This document shows, one piece after another, positions 1 through 5,489 of a stretch of 7,223 nucleotides of DNA (position 1 is its first letter; each line of letters begins with the position of its first letter). The notes under the pieces are model-generated. The model saw only the letters and a list, made by a program, of their open reading frames with translations, did no database searches and was not told the DNA's origin. Position numbers and translations under genes: made by a program. Source of the DNA: Pedosphaera sp. (GTDB lineage Bacteria > Verrucomicrobiota > Verrucomicrobiae > Limisphaerales > Pedosphaeraceae); assembly GCA_028293265.1 (NCBI GenBank), contig JAQGPB010000364.1, forward strand, positions 1 through 7,223, in the 5' to 3' direction.

Positions 1-7
1 CGCTCCT

Positions 8-274
8 TTATTTCGCGCCGGCGCGGACGGTAACATGATATTTAGAAAGTAACTCGGTCTGCTGAGGTGAAAGCCGCGATTTCCGGTACATCTTTTTCAT
101 CCACCCCGCCCAATCGGTGTCGGTGTATTGGGCCGGGTCATGGAGCTTGTGGCACTTGGCGCATTTGCCGATGTAAAGCTTGCGCGCCTCCTTGATTTCC
201 TGGCTGGACAGATCCCCTGCCTGCACCGAAACCGTTGCAAGCAAAACGATGAGGATGAAAATCAGCAGGCGCAT
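8..274 (-). CDS. Small exported monohaem c-type cytochrome
   Basis: This 88-residue protein has a hydrophobic signal peptide (residues 1-19, ending V-Q-A before G20-D21), so the mature protein is only about 69 residues and should be periplasmic or membrane-facing. One haem c attachment motif, C38-A-K-C41-H42, is followed by a short W/Y/K-rich helix. W55 and M62 lie in a pattern (Y34...CxxCH...P...Y50T...W55...M62) seen in very small class I-like cytochromes; M62 (or M59) is the likely sixth haem ligand. A role in electron transfer is inferred from the motif; no partner can be named. The ATG lies 4 nt after the stop of the outer-membrane protein gene, so the two are almost certainly co-transcribed and share the Fur-type promoter. 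No good Shine-Dalgarno is present, only a weak GAG before the start, so translation may be coupled. The stop codon TAA is 7 bases from the window edge. Confidence 0.85.
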   Translation of the reverse strand: MRLLIFILIVLLATVSVQAGDLSSQEIKEARKLYIGKCAKCHKLHDPAQYTDTDWAGWMKKMYRKSRLSPQQTELLSKYHVTVRAGAK

Positions 275-278
275 AAGC

Positions 279-1097
279 TCAAAAACCTATTCCGAAAATA
301 AGCCGCACATTGACCCTCTCATTGTCCGCCAGCTCGAGATGATCGCTGCCCGCGGGCGCGCCGGAGAAGTTTTTGCCGAAAATCTGGGGCATCACTGTGA
401 GCGTCGCCCACCAGTTCGCCCGCCGATAACTGACCACCGGGCCGACATAGACCGCCGTGCTTTCCCAGGAATGATACGATGGCAATGTGTTGAAATCACG
501 CGCCTCCATGCCTACGGCCCAGTGTTTGCCCAGGTCGCGAGCGATGCCAAAACTGCCCTCCACTTCGCCGTTGGCCGTGTGAAAGCGGTTTTCAAAAACG
601 ACGGAGTGCGTCAAGTTCACCGCCCATTTCCAATTTCCGCAACGCTGGCCGAGGATGATTTTTTCCTCCACTTCGCTTTCCAAGTCGGAGTAACGCGGTT
701 CAAGATAGAGTGTCAACCCAACCTTATGCCCGGCGGGATTGAGGACTTGGTAACGGTTTTCGAGCGAGATGCCGTCAAAATTCCAATGGCTCGAATCCAT
801 GCCGGTCGCCGGATCGCGAAAGTGTTGATGATCCTCATTCACGTAGAGCTCCACCGTGTAATTGTCCGTGACGCCATATTCGAGGGAGTGGCGGATGTCC
901 CATTCGCGGAATTGATCCTGGCCCACCGCGCTGTCACGCCCCGCCCGCAACGTCGCCCATTGTTCGACTTCCCACGCGCCCTGGGGCATGGTTTCGGGTT
1001 CGTAAGTGTATCCAAAGTAACGTTCCGTGGCCTGCGCCGATCCGACCGCCAGACCTCCGCCCACAAGCACCGCCATAATTTTTTTCCGTAGGTTCAT
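279..1097 (-). CDS. Outer-membrane beta-barrel-like protein (possibly DUF6662 family)
   Basis: This 272-residue protein has a classic signal peptide (N-L-R-K-K, a hydrophobic stretch, then A-Q-A at 21-23), leaving about 249 mature residues. The mature part starts T-E-R-Y-F-G-Y-T-Y-E-P-E-T-M-P-Q-G. It is rich in alternating polar/aromatic stretches (for example L-T-L-Y-L-E-P-R-Y, A-V-Y-V-G-P-V-V-S-Y) and ends G-I-G-F; a C-terminal phenylalanine is the usual signal for insertion of outer-membrane barrels. From memory, the start of the mature region resembles the DUF6662 family of uncharacterised barrel-like proteins; I cannot confirm this without a search. The transported substrate, if any, is unknown. 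It is the first gene of a two-gene unit with the cytochrome, behind a clear promoter with an embedded Fur-type box, which suggests a role under metal limitation (inference). ATG at 1097 is preferred because it begins the signal peptide; no Shine-Dalgarno is visible upstream. Confidence 0.75.
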   Translation of the reverse strand: MNLRKKIMAVLVGGGLAVGSAQATERYFGYTYEPETMPQGAWEVEQWATLRAGRDSAVGQDQFREWDIRHSLEYGVTDNYTVELYVNEDHQHFRDPATGMDSSHWNFDGISLENRYQVLNPAGHKVGLTLYLEPRYSDLESEVEEKIILGQRCGNWKWAVNLTHSVVFENRFHTANGEVEGSFGIARDLGKHWAVGMEARDFNTLPSYHSWESTAVYVGPVVSYRRANWWATLTVMPQIFGKNFSGAPAGSDHLELADNERVNVRLIFGIGF

Positions 1098-1138
1098 TCG
1101 TTTGCTTGTTGTTTAAGTGTTTCTCATCTTGAGGCGGC

Positions 1139-1167
1139 ATACTATTGAGAATGAGTCTCAATGTCAA
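1139..1167 (-). promoter_or_regulatory. Sigma-70-type promoter of the barrel-cytochrome unit
   Basis: Read on the minus strand, a perfect -35 box TTGACA (1162-1167) is followed by a 17-bp spacer (1145-1161) and a -10 box TAGTAT (1139-1144, 4/6 to TATAAT). Transcription would start near 1132, giving a leader of roughly 35 nt before the ATG at 1097. It is the strongest promoter candidate in the window. The spacer is occupied by a palindrome of the Fur type. Confidence 0.7.
1144..1162. promoter_or_regulatory. Fur-family operator (Fur box-like palindrome)
   Basis: A 19-bp element with perfect 7-bp arms (ATTGAGA / TCTCAAT) around a 5-bp centre. Its central 15 bases, TGAGAATGAGTCTCA (1146-1160), match the 7-1-7 Fur consensus TGATAATnATTATCA at 11 of 14 defined positions. 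It lies between the -35 and -10 boxes, overlapping the last base of the -35 (1162) and the first base of the -10 (1144), where a bound repressor would block RNA polymerase. A further TGAGAA half-site (minus strand, 1121-1126) lies just downstream. Zur, Mur or PerR cannot be excluded, since these relatives use similar boxes. Confidence 0.65.
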
Positions 1168-1202
1168 TACATTTTTGGCTAATGTCCTCACCTGGCCGGT
1201 TT

Positions 1203-2426
1203 TCAAAGGGACAAGATCATCTCCGCCACCCGCCGGCTCGCGCCGGGTCCGCCCAGCGAAGCAATCACTTCGGCCAGGCGCGCGCGGATTTTTTCCCGAC
1301 GCGGCTGGTCGCGCAGCAACTCCAGCGCGGCGCGCGCGAGATTTTCCGGCGTGGCGGCGTTTTGCAGGAACTCGGGAAAAATCTCCTCGTTGGCCAGCAG
1401 GTTGGGCATGGTGAACCATTTGGCCGTGATGATGCCGGAGCAGATGCCCAACGACAGTCCAAAAGCCTTGTAGAGCGTCACCGTCGGGACGCCGAAATAC
1501 GCGCACTCCATCGTGACGGTGCCGGTGGAGGCAATAGCCAGATCGGCGCGGGCGAGCGTTTCCGCCAAGTGGCCGCACTGGATTTCCAGGCCGGTTGGAA
1601 GCAAATGAGTTTTGGCCTGCGCCAAGAGGGATTCGGTGGGCAATATCAGGCGCGGGCGCAGATTTTGGATGGCGGCCTGCAAGAGCTTGAACGCCCCCAA
1701 CATTGCCGGCAAATGCCGCTCCAATTCCCCCGGCCGGCTGCCCGGCAATAAAACGACCAAAGGTTTTATTGGGTCATCATGTTTCAGGGCGTCCGGTGAT
1801 TCCGTACTCCGCACTCCGCACTCCGCACTTGCATACCTATCAATCAGCGGATGCCCCACGAATTCCACGCGCAACTTCGGCACTTTTTTGGCATACCATT
1901 CCTTTTCGAAAGGAAAAATGCTCAGCAACAAATCGAAGTCCCGCGCAACGTCATACGCCCGGTCCGCGCGCGACGCCCAGACCTGGGGCGAAATGTATTT
2001 GATGATTTTCGGCTCCCAATTGTTGAAGGTGCCACGGCGGGCGCGGACATATTGCTTGATGGCGGCGGCAAAGCGCCCGTTGAACCCGGAGAAATCTATG
2101 CAGATGATAACATGCGGCTCGCGTTCCTTGGCCATCGCCAGCAGTTGGTTGAAGAGCCGCCGGAACTTCAAATAATTCTTCAACACATCCAGGACCCCAG
2201 TCACCGAATGCTGGGTCAAGTCGAACGCCAGTTCCACCCCCGCCTGCGCCATGCATGGGCCGCCCGCGCCGAAAAATCTCGGCGCCAAGTCCGCGCGCAG
2301 CGGCTGGACTTCCGCCGAGTAGGTGGGCTGGCGTTGGATTCCGGTGCGCAATTCCCGGACCAGTTCGGCCGCAAGCATGTCGCCGCTGGCCTCGCCCGCA
2401 ATCAGCATGAAACGTTTTGGCGTCAT
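1203..2426 (-). CDS. lpxB: Lipid-A-disaccharide synthase LpxB
   Basis: LpxB (EC 2.4.1.182) joins UDP-2,3-diacylglucosamine and 2,3-diacylglucosamine-1-phosphate to form the lipid A disaccharide at the inner face of the cytoplasmic membrane. The 407-residue product has near-normal length and the family motifs in order: G11-E-A-S-G-D16, D111-F-S-G-F-N, Y144-I-S-P-Q-V-W-A-S-R, S169-I-F-P-F-E, F189-V-G-H-P-L, L226-L-P-G-S-R-P-G-E, A299-S-T-G-T-V-T-M-E-C-A and N342-L-L-A-N-E...P-E-F-L-Q. The start ATG overlaps the stop of the upstream membrane-protein gene as ATGA, and there is no Shine-Dalgarno, so translation is probably coupled. Oddly, the linker at residues ~199-209 (A-S-A-E-C-G-V-R-S-T-E) is encoded by a heptanucleotide tandem repeat. 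No convincing terminator follows the stop before the next promoter about 35 bp away. Confidence 0.96.
   Translation of the reverse strand: MTPKRFMLIAGEASGDMLAAELVRELRTGIQRQPTYSAEVQPLRADLAPRFFGAGGPCMAQAGVELAFDLTQHSVTGVLDVLKNYLKFRRLFNQLLAMAKEREPHVIICIDFSGFNGRFAAAIKQYVRARRGTFNNWEPKIIKYISPQVWASRADRAYDVARDFDLLLSIFPFEKEWYAKKVPKLRVEFVGHPLIDRYASAECGVRSTESPDALKHDDPIKPLVVLLPGSRPGELERHLPAMLGAFKLLQAAIQNLRPRLILPTESLLAQAKTHLLPTGLEIQCGHLAETLARADLAIASTGTVTMECAYFGVPTVTLYKAFGLSLGICSGIITAKWFTMPNLLANEEIFPEFLQNAATPENLARAALELLRDQPRREKIRARLAEVIASLGGPGASRRVAEMILSL
1800..1829. repeat. Heptanucleotide tandem repeat inside lpxB
   Basis: Three perfect copies of CTCCGCA (1807-1827; TGCGGAG on the coding strand) are preceded by a degenerate copy TTCCGTA (1800-1806) and followed by CT. 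The three perfect units total 21 bp, so the insert keeps frame and adds seven codons, but gain or loss of a single unit would shift frame. It encodes a surface-linker segment between the F-V-G-H-P and L-L-P-G-S-R motifs of LpxB, a position that varies in the family. Confidence 0.9.
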
Positions 2427-2824
2427 GGTGAGTTTGGATTCGTAAAAGGACCCTTGCCCTGGTTCTCTTCAACAAAGGCCGCCACCGCAATCGGCGCGAG
2501 GCACAGCGCCACGCCGCTCAATAGATTGGTGATCATCCCGCCAATTCGAATTGGCAGCGGCATCTCCGATTTGTTCCACGGCTCGCCCGGCTTCTGCCGC
2601 GTGGCGATGCCGACCGGAATGGGAAAGCCTTCGAGATGCGTATTGGCGACCTTGTACTGGATGAAAAACGCAAACCAGATTCCGACCGCAATCCCCGCCA
2701 AGCCAAGAATTGCAAACGCCCGCCACCATTTTGGCCCGAACCCGCCCCGCCGCAACCAACGGAAAATCGCAAAAATCGCCCAACCCGCCAGCGCGGCAAA
2801 CGGTATGATGACGATAAAGCCCAT
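2423..2824 (-). CDS. Small three-helix inner-membrane protein of unknown function
   Basis: I do not recognise this 133-residue protein. It has three predicted membrane helices: residues ~2-24 (I-I-P-F-A-A-L-A-G-W-A-I-F-A-I-F), ~36-56 (F-A-I-L-G-L-A-G-I-A-V-G-I-W-F-A-F-F) and ~95-118 (M-I-T-N-L-L-S-G-V-A-L-C-L-A-P-I-A-V). A basic R-W-L-R-R segment after helix 1 suggests that loop is cytoplasmic, with the soluble loop at 57-94 on the other side. An in-frame TAA lies just two codons upstream of the ATG, which fixes the start closely. The gene starts 6 nt after the toxin gene and its stop overlaps the lpxB start as ATGA, so it is translated in step with LpxB. A link to lipid A work at the membrane is conceivable but rests only on position. 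The overlap and plausible membrane topology support a real gene. Confidence 0.75.
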   Translation of the reverse strand: MGFIVIIPFAALAGWAIFAIFRWLRRGGFGPKWWRAFAILGLAGIAVGIWFAFFIQYKVANTHLEGFPIPVGIATRQKPGEPWNKSEMPLPIRIGGMITNLLSGVALCLAPIAVAAFVEENQGKGPFTNPNSP

Positions 2825-2830
2825 TGTGAT

Positions 2831-3160
2831 TTACGGCCAATTATCGCCGTGTTGAAATCGTGCGATGTCACTAGTGCGAAAAGCTGAAATGAAATCCGTT
2901 ACGAATTCATCCTGGGGCTTTTGCGGCAGAATAACGCGAAGCAGCTTGAACTGTGCGGGCGGCTGGACTTGGCGAACATTATTGGCAAAACCGAAATCGC
3001 GTGTGAAACAGAGGTCAAAGTTTTGGATTGCAAATTGGTAAAGCCGACCATTGTCCAAACCTTGCATCCGCAATGTATGCACAGACTCAACCTCATGGCC
3101 TTCCGCGCGCAATGCACCGACGAGCTTGCGCGGAAGGTTCTCGTCCAGCAGAATTCTCAC
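2831..3160 (-). CDS. DUF5615 PIN-like toxin, partner of the DUF433 protein
   Basis: This 109-residue protein begins R-I-L-L-D6-E7-N-L-P, the signature opening of DUF5615 PIN-like proteins, and continues with H28-T-L-R-M-Q-G-L-D36 and F48-D49-L-C-F-T-R-D55-F-G-F, where related proteins have a second acidic cluster (usually T-x-D-x-D-F). PIN-fold proteins of VapC type are metal-dependent ribonucleases; D6, E7, D49 and D55 are the acidic residues that could bind metal, although DUF5615 members are less well characterised. The start is GTG at 3160, overlapping the upstream antitoxin stop as GTGA. This overlap and the matching families support a type II toxin-antitoxin pair in antitoxin-toxin order. 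It sits only 6 nt before the membrane-protein gene that leads into lpxB. Confidence 0.85.
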   Translation of the reverse strand: MRILLDENLPRKLVGALRAEGHEVESVHTLRMQGLDNGRLYQFAIQNFDLCFTRDFGFANNVRQVQPPAQFKLLRVILPQKPQDEFVTDFISAFRTSDIARFQHGDNWP

Positions 3161-3366
3161 GCCGGTTGCAGTTCCTGCTGGTGGGCGAGTTCCTTCAGTG
3201 CTCCGCGCACCGACTCCTCCGTCAAGCTCGGGTATGCGTCAACGATCTCAGCGACCGACATTTTGGCGGCGAGGGACTCCAGGATGAGCGCAATGGAAAT
3301 GCGCGTGCCGCGCACACGCGGGCTTCCACCCAAATGTTCCGGGTCTGCGACAATCCAGTTCTTCAT
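3157..3366 (-). CDS. DUF433 antitoxin (VapB-like)
   Basis: The 69-residue product carries the DUF433 core: D8-P-E-H-L-G-G-S-P-R-V-R-G-T-R-I-S-I (8-25), then L-I-L-E-S-L-A-A-K-M-S-V-A-E-I-V-D-A-Y-P (27-46) and L-T-E-E-S-V-R-G-A-L (48-57). These proteins have a small winged/HTH-like DNA-binding fold and commonly precede DUF5615 toxins; they are taken to neutralise the toxin and repress their own promoter. ATG at 3366 gives a family-typical N-terminus. No Shine-Dalgarno precedes it. The 84-bp gap upstream is one of the few gaps in the operon, consistent with the pair having its own promoter. Confidence 0.87.
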   Translation of the reverse strand: MKNWIVADPEHLGGSPRVRGTRISIALILESLAAKMSVAEIVDAYPSLTEESVRGALKELAHQQELQPA

Positions 3367-3372
3367 GTCAAT

Positions 3373-3400
3373 AATCTAACCGTTTCGTCCTGATGCTCAA
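3373..3400 (-). promoter_or_regulatory. Weak candidate promoter for the toxin-antitoxin pair
   Basis: On the minus strand TTGAGC (3395-3400, 4/6 to -35) and TAGATT (3373-3378, 4/6 to -10) are separated by 16 bp. The -10 is only 6 nt from the antitoxin ATG, so a transcript from it would be leaderless or nearly so. A separate TACAAT box (3439-3444) lies farther upstream but lacks a good -35. Neither is strong. Confidence 0.2.
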
Positions 3401-3450
3401 GCCGGAAAAGCGCGCGTCCCAAAGCACCAATGGTCCAGATTGTAGAGAAT

Positions 3451-3933
3451 TCACAAATCCGCAACCACACACCGCCAGTCAATTCCCACTTCCCGGCAGA
3501 CGTCCATCAGACAATCAATGTTCCAATCAAGGAGGGCCTTTGCAGGGTCGGTCAAGCAGCTTTCAACCTGCCATCCAACAATGCCTTCAAACTCGCCAAT
3601 GGAAAGTTGCTTCTCAGCGCAGTGTTTTTTTATTTTTGCGATGACCTCTGAAAGGGAGATTCTGGCAAATGCCTGGTCGCAAAATAAACCCCGTGGATGG
3701 ATGTCGAATTTTTCACAGATGCTTTTTACTTCCTGAAGAGAGTAACACTGGTTTAGTTCTCCTTCGCACAGTTCGATGTCATAATAACCGCTGCCACTAT
3801 ATGGGTAATCCATTAACTCAGCCGCCTCATGAATGGTGAGTCCTTTTCGTTCGCGTGCTTCAATAAGTTTGGGGCGATAATCTGTGCACGTAATTTCTTT
3901 GTTATTCCCGGCCTCTGTTCCTTCGTCGTTCAT
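3451..3933 (-). CDS. Double helix-turn-helix-like protein (XRE-like), function unknown
   Basis: The 160-residue protein has two similar halves. Residues ~19-84 (Y-R-P-K-L-I-E-A-R-E-R-K-G-L-T-I-H-E-A-A-E-L-M ... L-Q-E-V-K-S-I-C-E-K-F-D-I-H-P-R-G-L-F) look like a degenerate Cro/C1-type HTH with an insertion, Y-P-Y-S-G-S-G-Y-Y-D-I-E, where the recognition helix would be. Residues ~92-157 (I-A-K-I-K-K-H-C-A-E-K-Q-L-S-I-G-E-F-E-G-I-V-G-W ... C-L-M-D-V-C-R-E-V-G-I-D-W) repeat the pattern, so it probably arose by internal duplication. It could be a DNA-binding regulator or a protein that has lost DNA binding; the sequence does not decide. It starts 9 nt after the cdsA-like stop. Its first five residues, M-N-D-E-G, and the bases before them duplicate the start of the phosphatidyltransferase gene. 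It looks more A/T-rich than lpxB, with a run of seven A in its coding strand, which hints at separate origin. Confidence 0.8.
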   Translation of the reverse strand: MNDEGTEAGNNKEITCTDYRPKLIEARERKGLTIHEAAELMDYPYSGSGYYDIELCEGELNQCYSLQEVKSICEKFDIHPRGLFCDQAFARISLSEVIAKIKKHCAEKQLSIGEFEGIVGWQVESCLTDPAKALLDWNIDCLMDVCREVGIDWRCVVADL

Positions 3934-3944
3934 TTGGTCTGCTC
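3920..3944 (-). repeat. 25-bp direct repeat, copy B (cdsA-like / HTH-like junction)
   Basis: It matches copy A at 6138-6162 at 24 of 25 positions; the one difference is at 3928 versus 6146. On the minus strand it reads GAGCAGACCAAATGA followed by codons for the N-D-E-G start. The E-Q-T-K-stop codons of the dehydrogenase are thus preserved here as a fossil, although the cdsA-like gene ends just before in a different frame, its TGA using the first bases of the repeat. Identity stops abruptly at both ends. Confidence 0.9.
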
Positions 3945-4890
3945 AAGTGAAATAGAACCGTGTCAGGTGAAAGAAAACCGGCGCAGCGAAACATAGCGAG
4001 TCAATGCGGTCCATGATGCCGCCATGTCCTTCAATCATGCTGCCGTAATCTTTCACTCCCCGGTCGCGTTTGATGGCCGACATGACCAACCCGCCGGCAA
4101 ACCCCATCAACGTGATCACTAGCGCCATGCCCGCCGATTGGATCGGTGAAAACGGTGTCGCCCACCACAAACCGGCTCCAATCAGTGTGGCAGAAAAAAT
4201 GCCGCCGATAAACCCTTCCCAGGTCTTGTTAGGGCTGACTGTGGGCGCTATTGGATGACAACCGAGAGTCTTGCCCCAGACGTATTGGAGCACATCGCTG
4301 ATTTGTGCGACCAATACGAAATAAAACATCAATTTTCCATTTTGGCCCGCATAACCCTCGATATTCAGGGCCAATAGTGCGGGAACGTAACTCACGCAAT
4401 AAACGCAAAGCATCAAGGCCCATTGGATTTTTGCGGTGCGTTCCAGAAAATTTCCACAATCACCGGCGATCGCGCTGCGGAGGGGAATGAATAAAAATGC
4501 GTAAACTGGAATCAGAATCGAAAAAAGCCCGTACCATTTCACTGCGATCAAATAATATTGCAGCGGAAGAATGATAAAAAAGATCCAAAACAATGCACGA
4601 TGGTCGCCCAGCCGGGTTGGCGTCAGTGTGATGAATTCCCGCAAAGCCAGGAACGATGTCAGCGCAAACAACACTATGGAACCGATCCCCCCGGTTGCCA
4701 TCGCCAATCCAAACACTGCCACCATCATCCACCATGCCCTGATGCGGGCGTTTAGATTTTGCACCGTGGCTTTGCCTCGCTCATGGCTGATACGCAATGA
4801 CAAAACCCATCCGATCAGGGAGGAGATCACCAAAAGGATCAGGACTCCGCCGACCAACCAGCATGTTTGTCTGTCCAGCGTGAGATTCAT
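3943..4890 (-). CDS. CdsA-family phosphatidate cytidylyltransferase (YnbB-like)
   Basis: CdsA enzymes make CDP-diacylglycerol from phosphatidic acid and CTP in the inner membrane. The 315-residue product is polytopic (about eight hydrophobic segments). It has the family signature at 271-297: S-A-I-K-R-D-R-G-V-K-D-Y-G-S-M-I-E-G-H-G-G-I-M-D-R-I-D, with the metal-binding K-D and D-R-x-D residues intact. The earlier S219-P-N-K-T-W-E-G-F-I-G-G and D199-V-L-Q-Y are also typical. An E at 287 replaces the P/G of the textbook signature, which I recall as normal in the YnbB-like clade. The start ATG overlaps the acyltransferase stop as ATGA. Position directly after a phosphatidyltransferase and an acyltransferase suggests a dedicated pathway: acylate, activate with CTP, transfer to an alcohol. 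Whether it replaces or adds to a housekeeping CdsA elsewhere cannot be told here. Confidence 0.92.
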   Translation of the reverse strand: MNLTLDRQTCWLVGGVLILLVISSLIGWVLSLRISHERGKATVQNLNARIRAWWMMVAVFGLAMATGGIGSIVLFALTSFLALREFITLTPTRLGDHRALFWIFFIILPLQYYLIAVKWYGLFSILIPVYAFLFIPLRSAIAGDCGNFLERTAKIQWALMLCVYCVSYVPALLALNIEGYAGQNGKLMFYFVLVAQISDVLQYVWGKTLGCHPIAPTVSPNKTWEGFIGGIFSATLIGAGLWWATPFSPIQSAGMALVITLMGFAGGLVMSAIKRDRGVKDYGSMIEGHGGIMDRIDSLCFAAPVFFHLTRFYFT

Positions 4891-5489
4891 GATGATCTTA
4901 ATCCTGTCACTGCTGATTGCGCGCGTTCGAGAAACGCGGCCTTTTCTTCATTGGCTTTCAATCTTATCGGAGCGCCAAAACTCACACTGCCCAACAACGG
5001 AACTGGCAGAAATTCGCCTTTGGGCAGAATGCGATTCAAATTTTCGATCAACACCGGGACAAATTCAACGTCGGGACGGTCTTTGGCGAGATGAAACAAT
5101 CCTCCTTTGAACGGCGCCAGTTCCGTGCCTGATTGCCTGCCGCCTTCAGGAAAAATGATCAGGGAATGACGTTTTCCTAGAGCATTGAGCATGTCTGACA
5201 ATGGATTGTTATGTGCGGTGGGCCGTTTGCGCTCAATCAGCACGGCATGGAGAACTTCATTGGCTAGGTACGTTCGCAATCTGCCTTTCGTCCAATAATC
5301 ACGCGCTGCCACCGGACGGGCAAGCGCCCGCACTCTTGGCGGCAGCGAAGCCCATACCACCAATGCGTCCAGGTTGCTGGTATGGTTTGCAAAATAAACG
5401 CGTTGACGGGCGTCAGGTGCGCAACCCACCCAACGGGTGCTTGCACCGCTGATGAATCTTGCCACGGCTGCAAGCAATGATCCGATCAT
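4887..5489 (-). CDS. PlsC-type 1-acyl-glycerol-3-phosphate acyltransferase
   Basis: This 200-residue protein belongs to the lysophospholipid acyltransferase family, which adds an acyl chain to lysophosphatidic acid or a similar acceptor at the membrane. The catalytic motif is N35-H36-T-S-N-L-D41 (HX4D); the acceptor-binding motif is F113-P-E-G-G-R118, and V-P-V-L-I-E-N follows as motif IV. The reading frame is open well upstream to 5756, but that would lie deep inside the phosphatidyltransferase gene in another frame and the extra residues look random. ATG at 5489 overlaps the upstream stop as ATGA, just as at the neighbouring junctions, and gives a normal family length with a short hydrophobic N-terminus (M-I-G-S-L-L-A-A-V-A). 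It acts between the phosphatidyltransferase and CdsA-like genes, so it probably supplies the phosphatidic acid. Its true acceptor is unproven. Confidence 0.92.
   Translation of the reverse strand: MIGSLLAAVARFISGASTRWVGCAPDARQRVYFANHTSNLDALVVWASLPPRVRALARPVAARDYWTKGRLRTYLANEVLHAVLIERKRPTAHNNPLSDMLNALGKRHSLIIFPEGGRQSGTELAPFKGGLFHLAKDRPDVEFVPVLIENLNRILPKGEFLPVPLLGSVSFGAPIRLKANEEKAAFLERAQSAVTGLRSS

Noticed and set aside
180..1091. Long plus-strand open frame (about 300 codons) opposite the barrel-protein gene
   Set aside because: It mirrors a gene with a clear signal peptide, promoter and barrel C-terminus; its translation shows no motifs and a basic, low-complexity look typical of antisense shadows in G/C-rich DNA.
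1122..1133. CTCA-TCT-TGAG palindrome downstream of the -10 as an independent operator
   Set aside because: Four-base arms are too short to stand alone; the TGAGAA part is kept only as a possible extension of the Fur-type box.
1168..1202. Possible terminator after lpxB (ACATT / AATGT inverted repeat)
   Set aside because: The stem is only five A/T-rich pairs and has no U-tract, so it would not be a stable intrinsic terminator.
1851..2855. Long plus-strand open frame across lpxB and the membrane-protein gene
   Set aside because: It runs antisense to motif-proven lpxB and its translation has no recognisable domain.
3625..3637. Run of seven A (coding strand) then AAAAAT-like sequence in the HTH-like gene, as a slippage or frameshift site
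   Set aside because: The frame is intact on both sides and no alternative frame gives a longer or domain-bearing product; the run simply encodes lysines.
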